This document shows, piece by piece, positions 15,556 through 25,148 of a stretch of 64,000 bases of DNA. Both the position numbers and the translations under genes were made by a program. The notes beneath the pieces were generated by a model. That model ran no database searches. It had not been told where the DNA came from and was given only the letters and a program-made list of their open reading frames with translations. Position 1 is the stretch's first letter; every line of letters begins with the position of its first letter. Origin of the DNA: an uncultured Candidatus Binatia bacterium (GTDB taxonomy: Bacteria > Desulfobacterota > Binatia > Bin18); contig OY282457.1 of NCBI GenBank assembly GCA_958296235.1, forward strand, positions 2,971,338-3,035,337, in the 5' to 3' direction.

Positions 15556-18102
15556 GTGGAATCCATTTTTCGCGCCATCATCCGTTTTCGTTTTCTGGTT
15601 ATTGCGGCCGTCCTGGGAGTGACGGTTGCTGCGGTCATGCAGCTCCAATACCTGCGCTTCGAGAGCGATGCCGAATCCATGATCCCCCCCAATGATCCGG
15701 TCTTGCACTACAACGATGTGGTGGAAGAGCGCTTTGGGATGCTGGACCTCATCATTGTCGGTGTCCTGAACGACAACCCGCAGGAAAACGGGGTCTTCAA
15801 TCCGCGCACCCTGGGCATTGTCAAAGAGTTCTCCGAGAAAATTGCGCTCCTGCCAGGCATCAAAGCCGTCCGGGATGAAGACGTGACCAGCGTGGCCACC
15901 ATGGATAATATTACCGGGACGAGCGATGGCATGGCGGTTGACCCGTTCATGGAAGAGCCGCCGCGCTCGGCCGCCGCCCTGGCCGCGCTGCAAAACGCCC
16001 TGTTTGACAACGCCATGTTTGTGGACTGGGTGGTGTCGCGCGACGGTACTGGTCTGCTCATTATGGCTCGGATGGAATCGTCCGAGGGGACGCTTGAGGG
16101 CGTCGCCCGACGGGCGGCGATCTACCGCACCATCCGTGACATGATCCGGGAAAAAGAGGCGGCCGGCGTGCCCGAGCAGTTCCATATTGCCGGCCGCGGC
16201 GCGATGGAAGTCACCTTCTCCGAAGACGCGCGCGGCGACATGGAACTGTTCATGCCACTGGTCCTGGGCATTGTCCTGGGCACGCTCTATCTGACCTATC
16301 GGAGTCTGCGCGGCGTCCTCCTGCCGCTGGCCGTGGTGATTATCTCCGTCATCTGGAGTATGGGCCTGATGGCCTGGGTCGAGGTGCCCATGTACTTCGT
16401 CTCGACCATGATGCCGGTCACGCTGATGGCGATTGGCGTGGCCTACGGCATTCATATTCTCAGCCGCTACTACGACGAAATTCTCAGCCAGCCCGAACCG
16501 GACGCGCACGCCGCGGTCCTGGCGGCTATGGGGGAAATGTGGAAGCCGGTGGTATTTACAGCGCTGACGACCGCGGCCGGCTTTCTGTCCTTTCTGACCG
16601 CGGCGATGGTGCCCATCCGCTATTTCGGACTGTTTACCTCGGTGGGCGTTCTGGCGGCGATGGTGGTCTCGCTGACGTTTTTTCCCGCGGTGCTGAGCCT
16701 GCTGTCGCCTCGGGTCGGGCGTGGCCTGCGGCGACAAATGAAACGGGGCGGCGACCTCGCCGCCACCGGCTGGGCCGCGCGGACCCTGTCCAGTCTGGGC
16801 CGGGGGGTCGCTCGACGCCCGTTGCTGGTGTGGAGCATAGCGGTTGGCAGTATGCTCGTCTGCCTGCTCGGCCTCCAGCGCCTGTCCGTTGACTCGTCAT
16901 GGATTGATGTGTTCCACCAGCAGAGCCCGATCCGTATTGGCGACGAGGTTCTGCGAGAGAAATTTCAGGGCACCTTGCCCGTGTATGTGGCCATCGAAGG
17001 CCACGAACCGGACCTGCTCAAAGACCCGGTCCTGCTGCGCAAGCTTGACCGTCTGCAAGCCGAGGTTGAGCAGGACCCCATTGTGGGTGGCTCGCTGTCC
17101 ATTGCCGAGTTCATCAAACGCATGAACCGGGTCATGAACGAGGATCGCAAAGAGATGGAGGTCATTCCCGACTCGCGTGATCTGGTTGCCCAATACCTGC
17201 TGTTGTACTCGTTCTCCGGAGACCCGGACGATTTTGATGAGGTGGTCGATTATGACTATCAGCATGCCAACGTGTCGTTTTTTCTGCGCTCGGACCACAG
17301 CTCCGACATCGAGCGCGTGATCGACCGGATTCAGGACTTTGTGGTCCGGGAATTCGGCCTGGCCGAGGGGAACGGCAAGAGCGGCCAGGCCGGCGAGCGC
17401 GATCCGCTGACGGTCCGGTTCGGGCGCTGGCTGGCCGGTATCACGCCCACGGTTATTGGCTGGGAGACCCAGAGCGGCTTCTGGATCGGTTTTGCCGGGC
17501 AGGGCTATATGAGCAACCGCTTCAGCGAGCTGGTCGTGTCCGGTCAGTTGACCAGTCTGGTCACCTCGCTGCTGGCGGTCTTTCTGCTTACCACCTGCAT
17601 GTTCCGCTCCGTGGTTGCCGGGCTGATCAACATCATTCCCATCAGCGCGGTGATGGTCTTCAGCTTTGGCCTGATGGGGCTGCTGGGGATTCCGCTTGAA
17701 GTGGGCAAATCCATGACCGCTTCCATGGTGATTGGGATCGGGATCGACTACACCATCCACTTTCTGAATAAATATCAACTGAAAACCAAAGACGGCCTGG
17801 TCGACCCGGAGCGCATTACCGTGGCGACAATGGCGACTTCGGGCAAAGCCATTTTCTTTAACGCCGCGGTGGTGATCGGCGGTTTCCTGGTCTTTCTGAC
17901 CTCCAACTTCAAGCCCAATTTCTATCTCGGAGCGATGATGGCGCTGAACATGGGCGCCTGCCTGCTGGCCTCCATGACGCTGCTGCCGGCCATCCTCAAT
18001 ACGTTCAAGCCACGGTTCGTGTATGGCACCACGCCGTCGCCCGCTCCGCCGACGAGAACGGACTATGTAGTTTCAACCCTGCAAGAGAAGGAGACAGTAT
18101 GA
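15556..18102 (+). CDS. RND-superfamily (MMPL-type) exporter
   Basis: 848 residues with the duplicated RND layout: TM1 at the N-terminus (FLVIAAVLGVTVAAVMQL), a large periplasmic loop, a TM2-6 block from about residue 230 (ELFMPLVLGIVLGTLYLTYR), TM7 near residue 420, a second loop, and TM8-12 to about residue 825. The TM4-equivalent PVTLMAIGVAYGIHILSRYY and TM10-equivalent MVIGIGIDYTIHF carry the proton-relay region of the MMPL/hopanoid-exporter type. The protein should move a hydrophobic molecule out of the inner membrane. The stop overlaps the next ATG (ATGA) of a LolA-like periplasmic protein, which is followed by an outer-membrane barrel. The three genes look like a trans-envelope lipid or hydrophobic-compound route under TetR control. 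Confidence 0.88.
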   Translation: MESIFRAIIRFRFLVIAAVLGVTVAAVMQLQYLRFESDAESMIPPNDPVLHYNDVVEERFGMLDLIIVGVLNDNPQENGVFNPRTLGIVKEFSEKIALLPGIKAVRDEDVTSVATMDNITGTSDGMAVDPFMEEPPRSAAALAALQNALFDNAMFVDWVVSRDGTGLLIMARMESSEGTLEGVARRAAIYRTIRDMIREKEAAGVPEQFHIAGRGAMEVTFSEDARGDMELFMPLVLGIVLGTLYLTYRSLRGVLLPLAVVIISVIWSMGLMAWVEVPMYFVSTMMPVTLMAIGVAYGIHILSRYYDEILSQPEPDAHAAVLAAMGEMWKPVVFTALTTAAGFLSFLTAAMVPIRYFGLFTSVGVLAAMVVSLTFFPAVLSLLSPRVGRGLRRQMKRGGDLAATGWAARTLSSLGRGVARRPLLVWSIAVGSMLVCLLGLQRLSVDSSWIDVFHQQSPIRIGDEVLREKFQGTLPVYVAIEGHEPDLLKDPVLLRKLDRLQAEVEQDPIVGGSLSIAEFIKRMNRVMNEDRKEMEVIPDSRDLVAQYLLLYSFSGDPDDFDEVVDYDYQHANVSFFLRSDHSSDIERVIDRIQDFVVREFGLAEGNGKSGQAGERDPLTVRFGRWLAGITPTVIGWETQSGFWIGFAGQGYMSNRFSELVVSGQLTSLVTSLLAVFLLTTCMFRSVVAGLINIIPISAVMVFSFGLMGLLGIPLEVGKSMTASMVIGIGIDYTIHFLNKYQLKTKDGLVDPERITVATMATSGKAIFFNAAVVIGGFLVFLTSNFKPNFYLGAMMALNMGACLLASMTLLPAILNTFKPRFVYGTTPSPAPPTRTDYVVSTLQEKETV

Positions 18103-18956
18103 AGATCGTATGGATGAAAAGAGTGCACGTGTCCTTCAATAGAGACAAAGGCTGGATACGGGTACTCTTTTTCGGACTGGGAGTGTGGGTGCTGAGTGCG
18201 GCGCCGCCTGCCTCTGCCCAGGAAGTCCCTGGAGAGCCTAGCGGACGGGAGATTGCCGTCATGGTTGACGAGCGTGAAGACGGCGACGATCAAATCTCCG
18301 AGGCCGTCTGGACGCTGACCAATAGCAAGGGCAAGACGCGCAAGCGCGATACCCTGCGCTACTGGAAGGATTATGAGGGCCGGGATGGGCTGTCGAGCAA
18401 ATCTTTTGTCTATTTTGAGTCCCCGCCCGATGTCAAAGACACCACCTTTCTCAACTGGTCGCAGGAAGATGCCGAGGCCGACGACGACCAGTGGATCTAC
18501 CTGCCGGCCCTGCGCAAGGTGCGCCGGATTGCCTCCGGGGATAAGGAAAACTCCTTTATGGGCAGCGATATCATCTACGATGACATGGCGGACCGGGAGG
18601 TGGAAGAGGATACGCACAAACTGCTGCGCGTCGAGCAGAACAATGGCACCAAGTTCTACGTCCTGGAGTCCGTACCCATCAAGGAGAATTATATCTACAG
18701 CAAAAAGCTCCGCTGGATAAACGCCGAGAACCTGACCGAACCCAGAATTGAATTTTACGACCGCAAGGGCCGCCTGCTCAAAATCTGGACAACGGAGTGG
18801 ACACAGATTGACGGGATCTGGAACTGGAAACGGACCGTGGTGGAAAATCAGCTCACCGGCCATAAGACCGAGGTTGAGTTTAGCAATGTGCGATTCAACC
18901 AGGGTCTCAAGGAATCGATTTTTACCGAACGGTCGCTGCGCAAGGGCGCACCCTAG
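18099..18956 (+). CDS. Outer membrane lipoprotein-sorting (LolA-like) periplasmic protein
   Basis: 285 residues, ATG with GAAGGAGACAGT upstream. A cationic N-terminus and hydrophobic core (VLFFGLGVWVLSAAPPASAQ) form a signal peptide with cleavage after ASA-Q, about residue 41. The mature protein has the DUF4292/LolA-like pattern found next to RND exporters: ISEAVWTLTNSKGKTRKRD, FVYFESPPDVKDTTFLNWS, WIYLPALRKVRRIASGDKE and FMGSDIIYDDM. Such proteins bind lipids in a half-barrel and could carry the substrate of the upstream RND protein across the periplasm to the beta-barrel encoded next. No lipobox Cys is seen. Confidence 0.85.
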   Translation: MKIVWMKRVHVSFNRDKGWIRVLFFGLGVWVLSAAPPASAQEVPGEPSGREIAVMVDEREDGDDQISEAVWTLTNSKGKTRKRDTLRYWKDYEGRDGLSSKSFVYFESPPDVKDTTFLNWSQEDAEADDDQWIYLPALRKVRRIASGDKENSFMGSDIIYDDMADREVEEDTHKLLRVEQNNGTKFYVLESVPIKENYIYSKKLRWINAENLTEPRIEFYDRKGRLLKIWTTEWTQIDGIWNWKRTVVENQLTGHKTEVEFSNVRFNQGLKESIFTERSLRKGAP

Positions 18957-18968
18957 ATTGTTCTCCCT

Positions 18969-20948
18969 ATGAGCAGCACGCCCACGAGGCTGAGGACCTG
19001 GGTCTTCGGCCTTATCGCGATCCTCTGGATTGGAGCAGGAACATCGCTCGCCCAATCCGCCTCTCCCTCGGTCATGCGTCTCCACAAGGTCCATCTGACT
19101 GCCGACGGGAGTCAGCGGCAGGTGGTGCTGCAATTCTCTCAAGCGCCGAGCGCCATCCACGCCTTTCCGCTTTCGACCCCGACCCGTCTCGTGATCGACG
19201 TCATAGGGCCGGTCCTGCCGCTCCCCTCAGCAGCCTATCCGGCCAAGGATACGCTCCTGCGCCGTGTCCGGGTGGGCACTCACCCGCAACATCTGCGTTT
19301 TGTGCTTGACCTCAAAGGCGAGAAACTGCCGGCCTTCAGCGTAGAGCAACAGGGCAGTCGGGTGAGTGCGACGCTCCAGACGCCGGACCGGCCTGTCCCG
19401 GAGGTGAGGGCGCAGATTCTGTTTGAGAGTCCTGAGGCCAACCGCTTCGCCCAATCGATTCCGCCAGCGCCGGCTTCGGCACCTGAAGAGCGGCCGGCCA
19501 AAGCCGCCCCGCCAGCACCGAAACCGGAGGCCGCGCCAGCCGTGCCCAGGAGTAGCGTGGCCAGCCGGCCGAGTCCTGCGCGCGTTGCTCCGGTTGCTCG
19601 GCGTCCCGGGAGAGAGCCTCAGCCCGGCTTGTTCGAGACCCTGCGGGACCGTTTGGACGTGACCGGCTTTGTCAAAAACGAGACTGCGCTGCGACTCTAC
19701 TCGCCGCATCAGTTCTCCAAGTCTCAGAACTGGTTGCAGGCCGAGATTGAGTTTGAACTGACCGATTGGGCCGAACTCACCATCCTGGGGCGGTCGATGT
19801 TCGATCCGGTCAATCATCTGGAAACCAATATCGAGGATTTTCATACCGCGCCGATTGACCGGCTGGAGGCTGGCGATTCGTTTCAGGCCGAGCTGCGCGA
19901 GCTGTATCTTGACGTGCTCTACGAGGATTTTGATATCCGCCTGGGCCGGCAACAGATCGTGTGGGGCGAGTCCATTGGCTTACGCATCCTGGATGTGATT
20001 AACCCGCAGGATTTTCGCGAGTTCATTCTGAACGACTTTATTGATGCCCGCATCCCGCTGTGGAGTCTGCGGGTGGACTACACGCTGAGCGACTGGACGT
20101 TTGAGGGTCTGTGGTTGCCCGACTTTGAGGCCAGCCGTCCGGCCGACCAGGGCAGCGAATTTCAGTTTCGGAACCTTCCCCTGCCCGCGTTGCCCGTTCA
20201 GCCTCCGCCACCGTTCCCCTCGGTCCAGGTGGGCTCGGTGCGCCAACCCGAGGATTGGCGGCTGAGCGATTCCGAGGTTGGATTTCGGGTGACGCGCTTT
20301 CTGCGCAATATGGACCTGTCGCTGAACTATCTATACGCCTGGGGCGACTTCCCGGTCCCGTTCCGGCGGGTGCTGGGTCCCAACACATTTCGTTTCGAGC
20401 CTCGGCATGAGCGCTTCCACCTGCTTGGCGGCAGTTTTAATTACGCCTTTGACGTGTTTGTAATCCGCGGCGAGGGCGGCTTGAGACTTGGGGAACACTT
20501 TGTGTCTGGCGACCCGCACGACCGCGACGGTATCCGGCAGCGCGAGTTTCTATCCTATGTCTTGGGGGTAGACTGGACGGTCAATGATAATCTCATGGCG
20601 AATGTGCAGTTCTTCCAGAATGTGATTTTCAACGCGCCCGGCGCGCTTATTGGCGAGTCCGTTGAGAATGCGGTGTCGCTCTTCTTGCTGTCCGATTTTA
20701 TGAACGAAACCCTCCACCCTCAACTGCTGGCGCTGTACGGCATCAACTTTGGCGACCTGCTCATTCGCCCCCAAGTCCGGTACGATTTCTCGGACTATGT
20801 GTCCGCCACTATCGGGGCTGATTTCTTTATTGGCTCGCGCTCCGGGCTGTTCGGCCAGTTTGCCGCGCCGGTACGCACCCGCGATCGGTACTGGACGGGC
20901 CGGAACAGTCGGATTTTTCTTGAAGTCAAGCGCTCGTTCGCGCTGTAA
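18969..20948 (+). CDS. Outer-membrane beta-barrel (DUF1302-like) protein with N-terminal AMIN domain
   Basis: 659 residues. Signal peptide to about residue 29 (LIAILWIGAGTSLAQ). Residues 35-130 form an AMIN-type domain (VVLQFSQAPSAIHAFPLSTP, LVIDVIG), which binds peptidoglycan or directs proteins to the envelope. A Pro/Ala-rich linker (about 140-215) follows. The remainder is a DUF1302-like barrel with alternating strands (VTGFVKNETALRLYSPHQF, LGRQQIVWGESIGLRILDVI, FLEVKRSFAL at the very end). It is the last gene of the RND/LolA-like operon and should be its outer-membrane partner. The AMIN-barrel combination is noteworthy because most DUF1302 proteins lack such a domain. Confidence 0.8.
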   Translation: MSSTPTRLRTWVFGLIAILWIGAGTSLAQSASPSVMRLHKVHLTADGSQRQVVLQFSQAPSAIHAFPLSTPTRLVIDVIGPVLPLPSAAYPAKDTLLRRVRVGTHPQHLRFVLDLKGEKLPAFSVEQQGSRVSATLQTPDRPVPEVRAQILFESPEANRFAQSIPPAPASAPEERPAKAAPPAPKPEAAPAVPRSSVASRPSPARVAPVARRPGREPQPGLFETLRDRLDVTGFVKNETALRLYSPHQFSKSQNWLQAEIEFELTDWAELTILGRSMFDPVNHLETNIEDFHTAPIDRLEAGDSFQAELRELYLDVLYEDFDIRLGRQQIVWGESIGLRILDVINPQDFREFILNDFIDARIPLWSLRVDYTLSDWTFEGLWLPDFEASRPADQGSEFQFRNLPLPALPVQPPPPFPSVQVGSVRQPEDWRLSDSEVGFRVTRFLRNMDLSLNYLYAWGDFPVPFRRVLGPNTFRFEPRHERFHLLGGSFNYAFDVFVIRGEGGLRLGEHFVSGDPHDRDGIRQREFLSYVLGVDWTVNDNLMANVQFFQNVIFNAPGALIGESVENAVSLFLLSDFMNETLHPQLLALYGINFGDLLIRPQVRYDFSDYVSATIGADFFIGSRSGLFGQFAAPVRTRDRYWTGRNSRIFLEVKRSFAL

Positions 20949-20976
20949 GCAGACCGTCCTGCTTCCGGCAGGGCCG

Positions 20977-21738
20977 TTACTGCGCCATATAGCCGCCGTC
21001 AACCGGCATGGGATGCCCGGTGACAAAAGAGGCCGCATCCGAGCACAGCCAGACGACCGCCTCCGCAATTTCCTCAGGCTGCCCCAAACGGCCCCCCGGC
21101 TGGGCGGCGGCCATTTTCTCCACCACCCGAGGACGCCGCTGACCGACGCTCTGAAGCATGGGCGTGTCAATCGGACCGGGGCAGACTGCGTTGACGCGAA
21201 TCCCGGCCTTGGCATACTCCAGGGCTGCCGTTTTGGTCAGGCCCACCACGCCATGTTTACTGGCCACATAAGCGCCGGCGCGCGGCACGCCGATCAGCCC
21301 GGCGTCGGACGCCGTATTGACGATGGCCCCCTTGCCCTGGGCGAGCATATGCGGAATCTCGGCTTTCATGCACAGCCAGACCCCCGTCAGATTAATGGCA
21401 ATGATGCGCTCCCAGTTCTCCTCCGTGCAGTCAACCGTGCTCTGAGACTTGCCGGCTATGCCGGCATTATTATGCGCGCAGTCCAAGCGGCCATAGGTCT
21501 CGACCGCCGCATTGATCAACGCTTCTACCTCAGCCGCCTGCGAGACATCGGCCTGCACAAAGACCGCCTGCCCGCCCGCGCTCTGAATCAGGCGAACCGT
21601 TTCCTCCCCGCCTTCGACGACAACATCGGAAACGACCACCTTGGCGCCTTCACGCGCAAAGGCCAGGGCCGACTGTCTGCCTATGCCTGACCCACTGCCC
21701 GTGACCAGCGCCACTTTCTCCTCAACCAATCCTGCCAT
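20977..21738 (-). CDS. Short-chain dehydrogenase/reductase (SDR)
   Basis: 253 residues; ATG at 21738 after GGAGGGACTC. Classical SDR: cofactor motif TGSGSGIG, NNAG, active-site Ser in NTASDAG, and YVASKHG (Tyr-x3-Lys). The Asp at the end of beta-2 (VVVSDVVVEGG) favours NAD(H). The C-terminus GHPMPVDGGYMAQ is standard. It oxidises a hydroxyl or reduces a carbonyl. It is followed upstream on the same strand by CaiB-type CoA-transferases, which suggests a shared degradation pathway for a hydroxy- or oxoacyl compound. Confidence 0.87.
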   Translation of the reverse strand: MAGLVEEKVALVTGSGSGIGRQSALAFAREGAKVVVSDVVVEGGEETVRLIQSAGGQAVFVQADVSQAAEVEALINAAVETYGRLDCAHNNAGIAGKSQSTVDCTEENWERIIAINLTGVWLCMKAEIPHMLAQGKGAIVNTASDAGLIGVPRAGAYVASKHGVVGLTKTAALEYAKAGIRVNAVCPGPIDTPMLQSVGQRRPRVVEKMAAAQPGGRLGQPEEIAEAVVWLCSDAASFVTGHPMPVDGGYMAQ

Positions 21739-21759
21739 GAGTCCCTCCAAAAATAAGAA

Positions 21760-22983
21760 TTACCGATTCTCCTCGACCACTACCCCGGCCTCGCGCAGTT
21801 GTCGGACTTCTTCCACGGATCGTCCCAAATATGAAGTCAGCACCTCTTCGTTATGCTGTCCCAGCGTGGGCGCGTGGAGGGGGAGTTCGTCCGGGAACTC
21901 GGAAAACTTGAGCGGAAAACCGGGTACGTCGAGATCACCCTGGATTGGGTCGTTGATTGTTGTTACGGTCCCACGTTCGCGCAGATGCGGGTAGTCGAGA
22001 GTCTCGGCCACAGAGAGCACCGGAGCGACTGGAACGTGAAAACTCTCTAAGTGAGCCACTGCGCTCTCGACATCAGGAAACGTCTGCAACCAGTCTTCGA
22101 CCAGTTTGGTCACTTCGTCTCGGCGTTTGAGCCGGGCTTGATCCGTACTGTACTGTGGGTCGTCAACCAGCTCAGGCCGGTTGATTGCTTTGCAGAAGTC
22201 CGGCCAGTGATGGAAAATGGCCATGATAACCAAGTAGCCACCGTTGCCACGAAAGACACCCGAAGGGCAGGCATAAGTCATATGGCGGCCAACACGGGTT
22301 GGCTTAATCGCGCCTTCTGTGGCACGCGGGGTATGCACGTTGACCTCGTGATAGTGGTAGTACACATCCAACAGCGCAACATCGAGATGTTGGCCCCGAC
22401 CGGTATTGTCCCGATGGCGCAGGGCCGCCAGGACGGCGAGCGCGCCATGTACCCCTGTGCTGACATCCCCCATACCGACCAGCGGGATGTAAGGTGCATC
22501 GTCCTCCTCTCCGATCATTGAGGTCACCCCGGAATACGCCTGAGCGATATAATCGTAGCCAGGCTTATGGGCTAAAGGGCCGGTCTGGCCCAGGGCAGAG
22601 ATAGAGCACAGAATGATATCAGGCTTGAGCTCTTTGAGCCGCTCATAACTGAGACCCATATCTGCCATGACACCGGGCTTGAAATTCTCGACCACAATAT
22701 CAACGTGCTGAATCAGCTCGGTCACAAGCGCCATGCCGCGCGGGTCGCGCAGATTGACACACAGACTTTTCTTGCCGCGATTGTGCTGAACGTGGAACAA
22801 GCTGCGCTTGTTGCCAAACGTTGAGAAATTTCGCCCAAGATCGCCCCTGGGCGCAGACTCGACCTTAATGACATCAGCGCCCATCTCGGCCAGCATGCGG
22901 CTACACGTCGGGCCGGCGAGAGCCCGAGTGAAATCGAGTACCCGCAGTCCGCTGAGAACATGTTGTGCGCCTTGGGTCGGCAT
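21760..22983 (-). CDS. CaiB/BaiF-family CoA-transferase (copy 1)
   Basis: 407 residues, ATG at 22983 with GGGGGTG upstream. Class III CoA-transferase: RVLDFTRALAGPTCSRMLAE, ADVIKVESAPRGDLGR (the catalytic Asp lies in the following DIVVENFKPGV/GYDYIAQAYSG region), and SISALGQTGPLAHKPGYDYI. It would transfer CoA between carboxylates, for example from succinyl-CoA to a catabolic acid. It is a tandem paralog of the next gene (22997-24220), with long identical blocks such as LLDVYYHYHEVNVH and VGMGDVSTGVHGALAV. Start-to-stop spacing is only 13 bp. The pair could form a heteromer or serve two substrates. Confidence 0.88.
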   Translation of the reverse strand: MPTQGAQHVLSGLRVLDFTRALAGPTCSRMLAEMGADVIKVESAPRGDLGRNFSTFGNKRSLFHVQHNRGKKSLCVNLRDPRGMALVTELIQHVDIVVENFKPGVMADMGLSYERLKELKPDIILCSISALGQTGPLAHKPGYDYIAQAYSGVTSMIGEEDDAPYIPLVGMGDVSTGVHGALAVLAALRHRDNTGRGQHLDVALLDVYYHYHEVNVHTPRATEGAIKPTRVGRHMTYACPSGVFRGNGGYLVIMAIFHHWPDFCKAINRPELVDDPQYSTDQARLKRRDEVTKLVEDWLQTFPDVESAVAHLESFHVPVAPVLSVAETLDYPHLRERGTVTTINDPIQGDLDVPGFPLKFSEFPDELPLHAPTLGQHNEEVLTSYLGRSVEEVRQLREAGVVVEENR

Positions 22984-22996
22984 AGTCACCCCCTTA

Positions 22997-24220
22997 CTAC
23001 GAATTTTTTTCAAACAGCACGCCAGCCTCACGTAACTGCTGTACCTCTTTGGGCGACCGTTTCAGGTATGCGGTGAGAACTTCCTGGTTATGCTGTCCCA
23101 GCGTGGGGGCGGTAAGCGGCAGGTCGTCAGGAAAACTGGAAAAGCGCAGCGGCATGCCGGGAATATCAAACTCGCCAGCAATGGGGTCCTTGATGGTGCG
23201 CACGGTGCCGCGTTCACGCAGGTGGGGGTGCTGCGTTGTTTCGGCTACCGACAAGACCGGCGCAACCGGCACCCCCACCTGCTCCATATGGGCCACCGCG
23301 CTCTCAACATCGGGAAAGGTTGCCTGCAACCAGTCTTCGATAATCTGGACGACCTCATCCCGATGTTCGAGGCGCAACGCCTCAGTGCCATAACGTTCAT
23401 GGTCCACCAGCTCCGGTTTCTCCATGGCCGCGCACAGGTCCTTCCAGTGATGCAGAAAGGCCATGATGACAAGCGAGCCGCCTTTGGCGCGAAAAATGCC
23501 GGCCGGACAGACATAGGTTAAATGCCGGCCGGCCCGGGTGGGGTTCATTTTGCCCTGGGTGCCGCTGTACTGATGAACATTGACCTCGTGATAATGGTAG
23601 TACACGTCCAGCAGGCCGATATCGAGATGCTGGCCCTCACCCGTGCGGTCGCGGTAGCGCAGGGCGGATACAACGGCCAGGGCGCCGTGGACGCCCGTGC
23701 TGACATCCCCCATGCCGACCAGCGGCAGATACGGGGCTTCGTCAGGGTCGCCAATCATGGAAGTGACCCCAGAGTAGGCCTGGGCAATATAGTCATAGCC
23801 GGGTTTGGTGGACAGCGGTCCTTTCTGGCCCAACGCTGAAATCGAGCACAGAATGATATCCGGCTTGATTTTCTTGAGTTCCTCATACCCCAGCCCCATC
23901 CGGGCGATTACGCCGGGCTTGAAATTCTCGACCACCACATCCATCTGCGCAATCAGCTCTTTGATAATTTCCATGGCTTTGGGGTCGCGGATATTCACGC
24001 ATAAACTCTTCTTGCCGAGATTCTGCTGAATAAAATAGAGGCTGCGTTCCTTTTCAAAAACCGAGATGCCGCGCACCATATCGCCGCCGGGCGCAGACTC
24101 GACTTTAATGACATCGGCTCCCATCTCGGCCATCATCCGGGTACAACTCGGTCCGGCCAGGGCGCGGGTAAAATCCAACACCCGCAGGTCGCTCAGAATA
24201 TGCTCCATTCCGTGTGGCAT
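22997..24220 (-). CDS. CaiB/BaiF-family CoA-transferase (copy 2)
   Basis: 407 residues; ATG at 24220 preceded by ACGGAGGAACACC. Same length and architecture as the gene at 21760-22983, with matching blocks throughout (RVLDFTRALAGPSCTRMMAE, LGQKGPLSTKPGYDYIAQAY, SVAETTQHPHLRERGTVRTI). The two diverge mainly in the 240-300 region and at the C-terminus, so this is an old tandem duplication rather than a recent copy. Both lie within a minus-strand run SDR-CoA transferase-CoA transferase-SDR. Confidence 0.88.
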   Translation of the reverse strand: MPHGMEHILSDLRVLDFTRALAGPSCTRMMAEMGADVIKVESAPGGDMVRGISVFEKERSLYFIQQNLGKKSLCVNIRDPKAMEIIKELIAQMDVVVENFKPGVIARMGLGYEELKKIKPDIILCSISALGQKGPLSTKPGYDYIAQAYSGVTSMIGDPDEAPYLPLVGMGDVSTGVHGALAVVSALRYRDRTGEGQHLDIGLLDVYYHYHEVNVHQYSGTQGKMNPTRAGRHLTYVCPAGIFRAKGGSLVIMAFLHHWKDLCAAMEKPELVDHERYGTEALRLEHRDEVVQIIEDWLQATFPDVESAVAHMEQVGVPVAPVLSVAETTQHPHLRERGTVRTIKDPIAGEFDIPGMPLRFSSFPDDLPLTAPTLGQHNQEVLTAYLKRSPKEVQQLREAGVLFEKNS

Positions 24221-24248
24221 GGTGTTCCTCCGTTTCAGGTATGTGCTC

Positions 24249-25028
24249 TCAGTCCCACATCAGCCCGCCGTCAACATTGAACGATTGGCCGGTGATATTG
24301 CGCGCCTCATCCGAAGCCAGGAAGACGGCCATATTGGCTATATCATCCGGGCTGTTGGAGCGCTTGAGGGGAATCGAGGCATCCAGCCGGGATATCGCCT
24401 GTTCTTCGCTTATGCCCTCGCGCTCGGTGAGTTGCTTCATCACGTTGGTGTACAAATCTGTGCGGGTGGCGCCGGGACAGATGGCATTCACATTGATATC
24501 GTGTTTGGCGAGCTGCGCGGCGCCGATACGGGTCATGGCGATGACGGCGCCCTTTGAGCCGGCGTACGAGATATTCGACGTGCCCCGAAAGCCCTTGCCG
24601 GCGATGGACGCGATATTAATGATCCGGCCTTCTTTGCGTTTCGCCATCTCCCGCGCCACGGCCTGCATACAGAAAAAGACACCCTTGGCGTTGACCGAAT
24701 GAATCCAGTCCCAGTCTGCCTCGGTGACATCAAAAAACCCCAGGCTTTTTGTCACACCGGCATTATTGACCAGAATATCAATCCGGCCAAAGGTTTCCAT
24801 TGCGGTGGTGACCATGGCGTTGATGTCTTCCACCCGTCCCATGTCTGTTTTGACAAACAGGCCGCGGCGGTCGTGCGCGCTCACCTCAGCCGCGGTTTGC
24901 CTGCCGGTGACCTCGTTGATTTCCGCGCCAACGACATGGGCGCCCTCTTTGGCGCACCGCAGGGCAATGGCCTTGCCCATGCCGGTCCCAATCCCCGTCA
25001 CAATGGCGATCTTTTCTTTGAGCAACAT
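24249..25028 (-). CDS. Short-chain dehydrogenase/reductase (SDR)
   Basis: 259 residues. Cofactor motif TGIGTGMG, NNAG, Ser in NIASIAG, and SYAGSKGAV for the Tyr-x3-Lys pair, then VNAICPGATRTDL and the terminal NITGQSFNVDGGLMWD. ATG at 25028 is preceded by GGAGGGACAG. It resembles 3-oxoacyl-(ACP/CoA) reductases and cyclohexanol-type dehydrogenases and lies directly upstream of the CoA-transferase pair on the same strand, consistent with one catabolic transcription unit. Confidence 0.86.
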   Translation of the reverse strand: MLLKEKIAIVTGIGTGMGKAIALRCAKEGAHVVGAEINEVTGRQTAAEVSAHDRRGLFVKTDMGRVEDINAMVTTAMETFGRIDILVNNAGVTKSLGFFDVTEADWDWIHSVNAKGVFFCMQAVAREMAKRKEGRIINIASIAGKGFRGTSNISYAGSKGAVIAMTRIGAAQLAKHDINVNAICPGATRTDLYTNVMKQLTEREGISEEQAISRLDASIPLKRSNSPDDIANMAVFLASDEARNITGQSFNVDGGLMWD

Positions 25029-25148
25029 ACTGTCCCTCCTTCGCTGGCAGCGTAGTCTGAGAAACTGTGGGTGAGGAGCGCGCGCCCCTATGGGTAAAAC
25101 TAGTGGCTAGTGACTAGTGGTTAGTGGCTGGGTGAGGGGCGCGCGTCC

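Noticed and set aside
15412..16737. 441-codon open frame on the minus strand
   Set aside because: Shadow of the RND exporter; low-complexity His/Arg/Gln composition and no family motifs.
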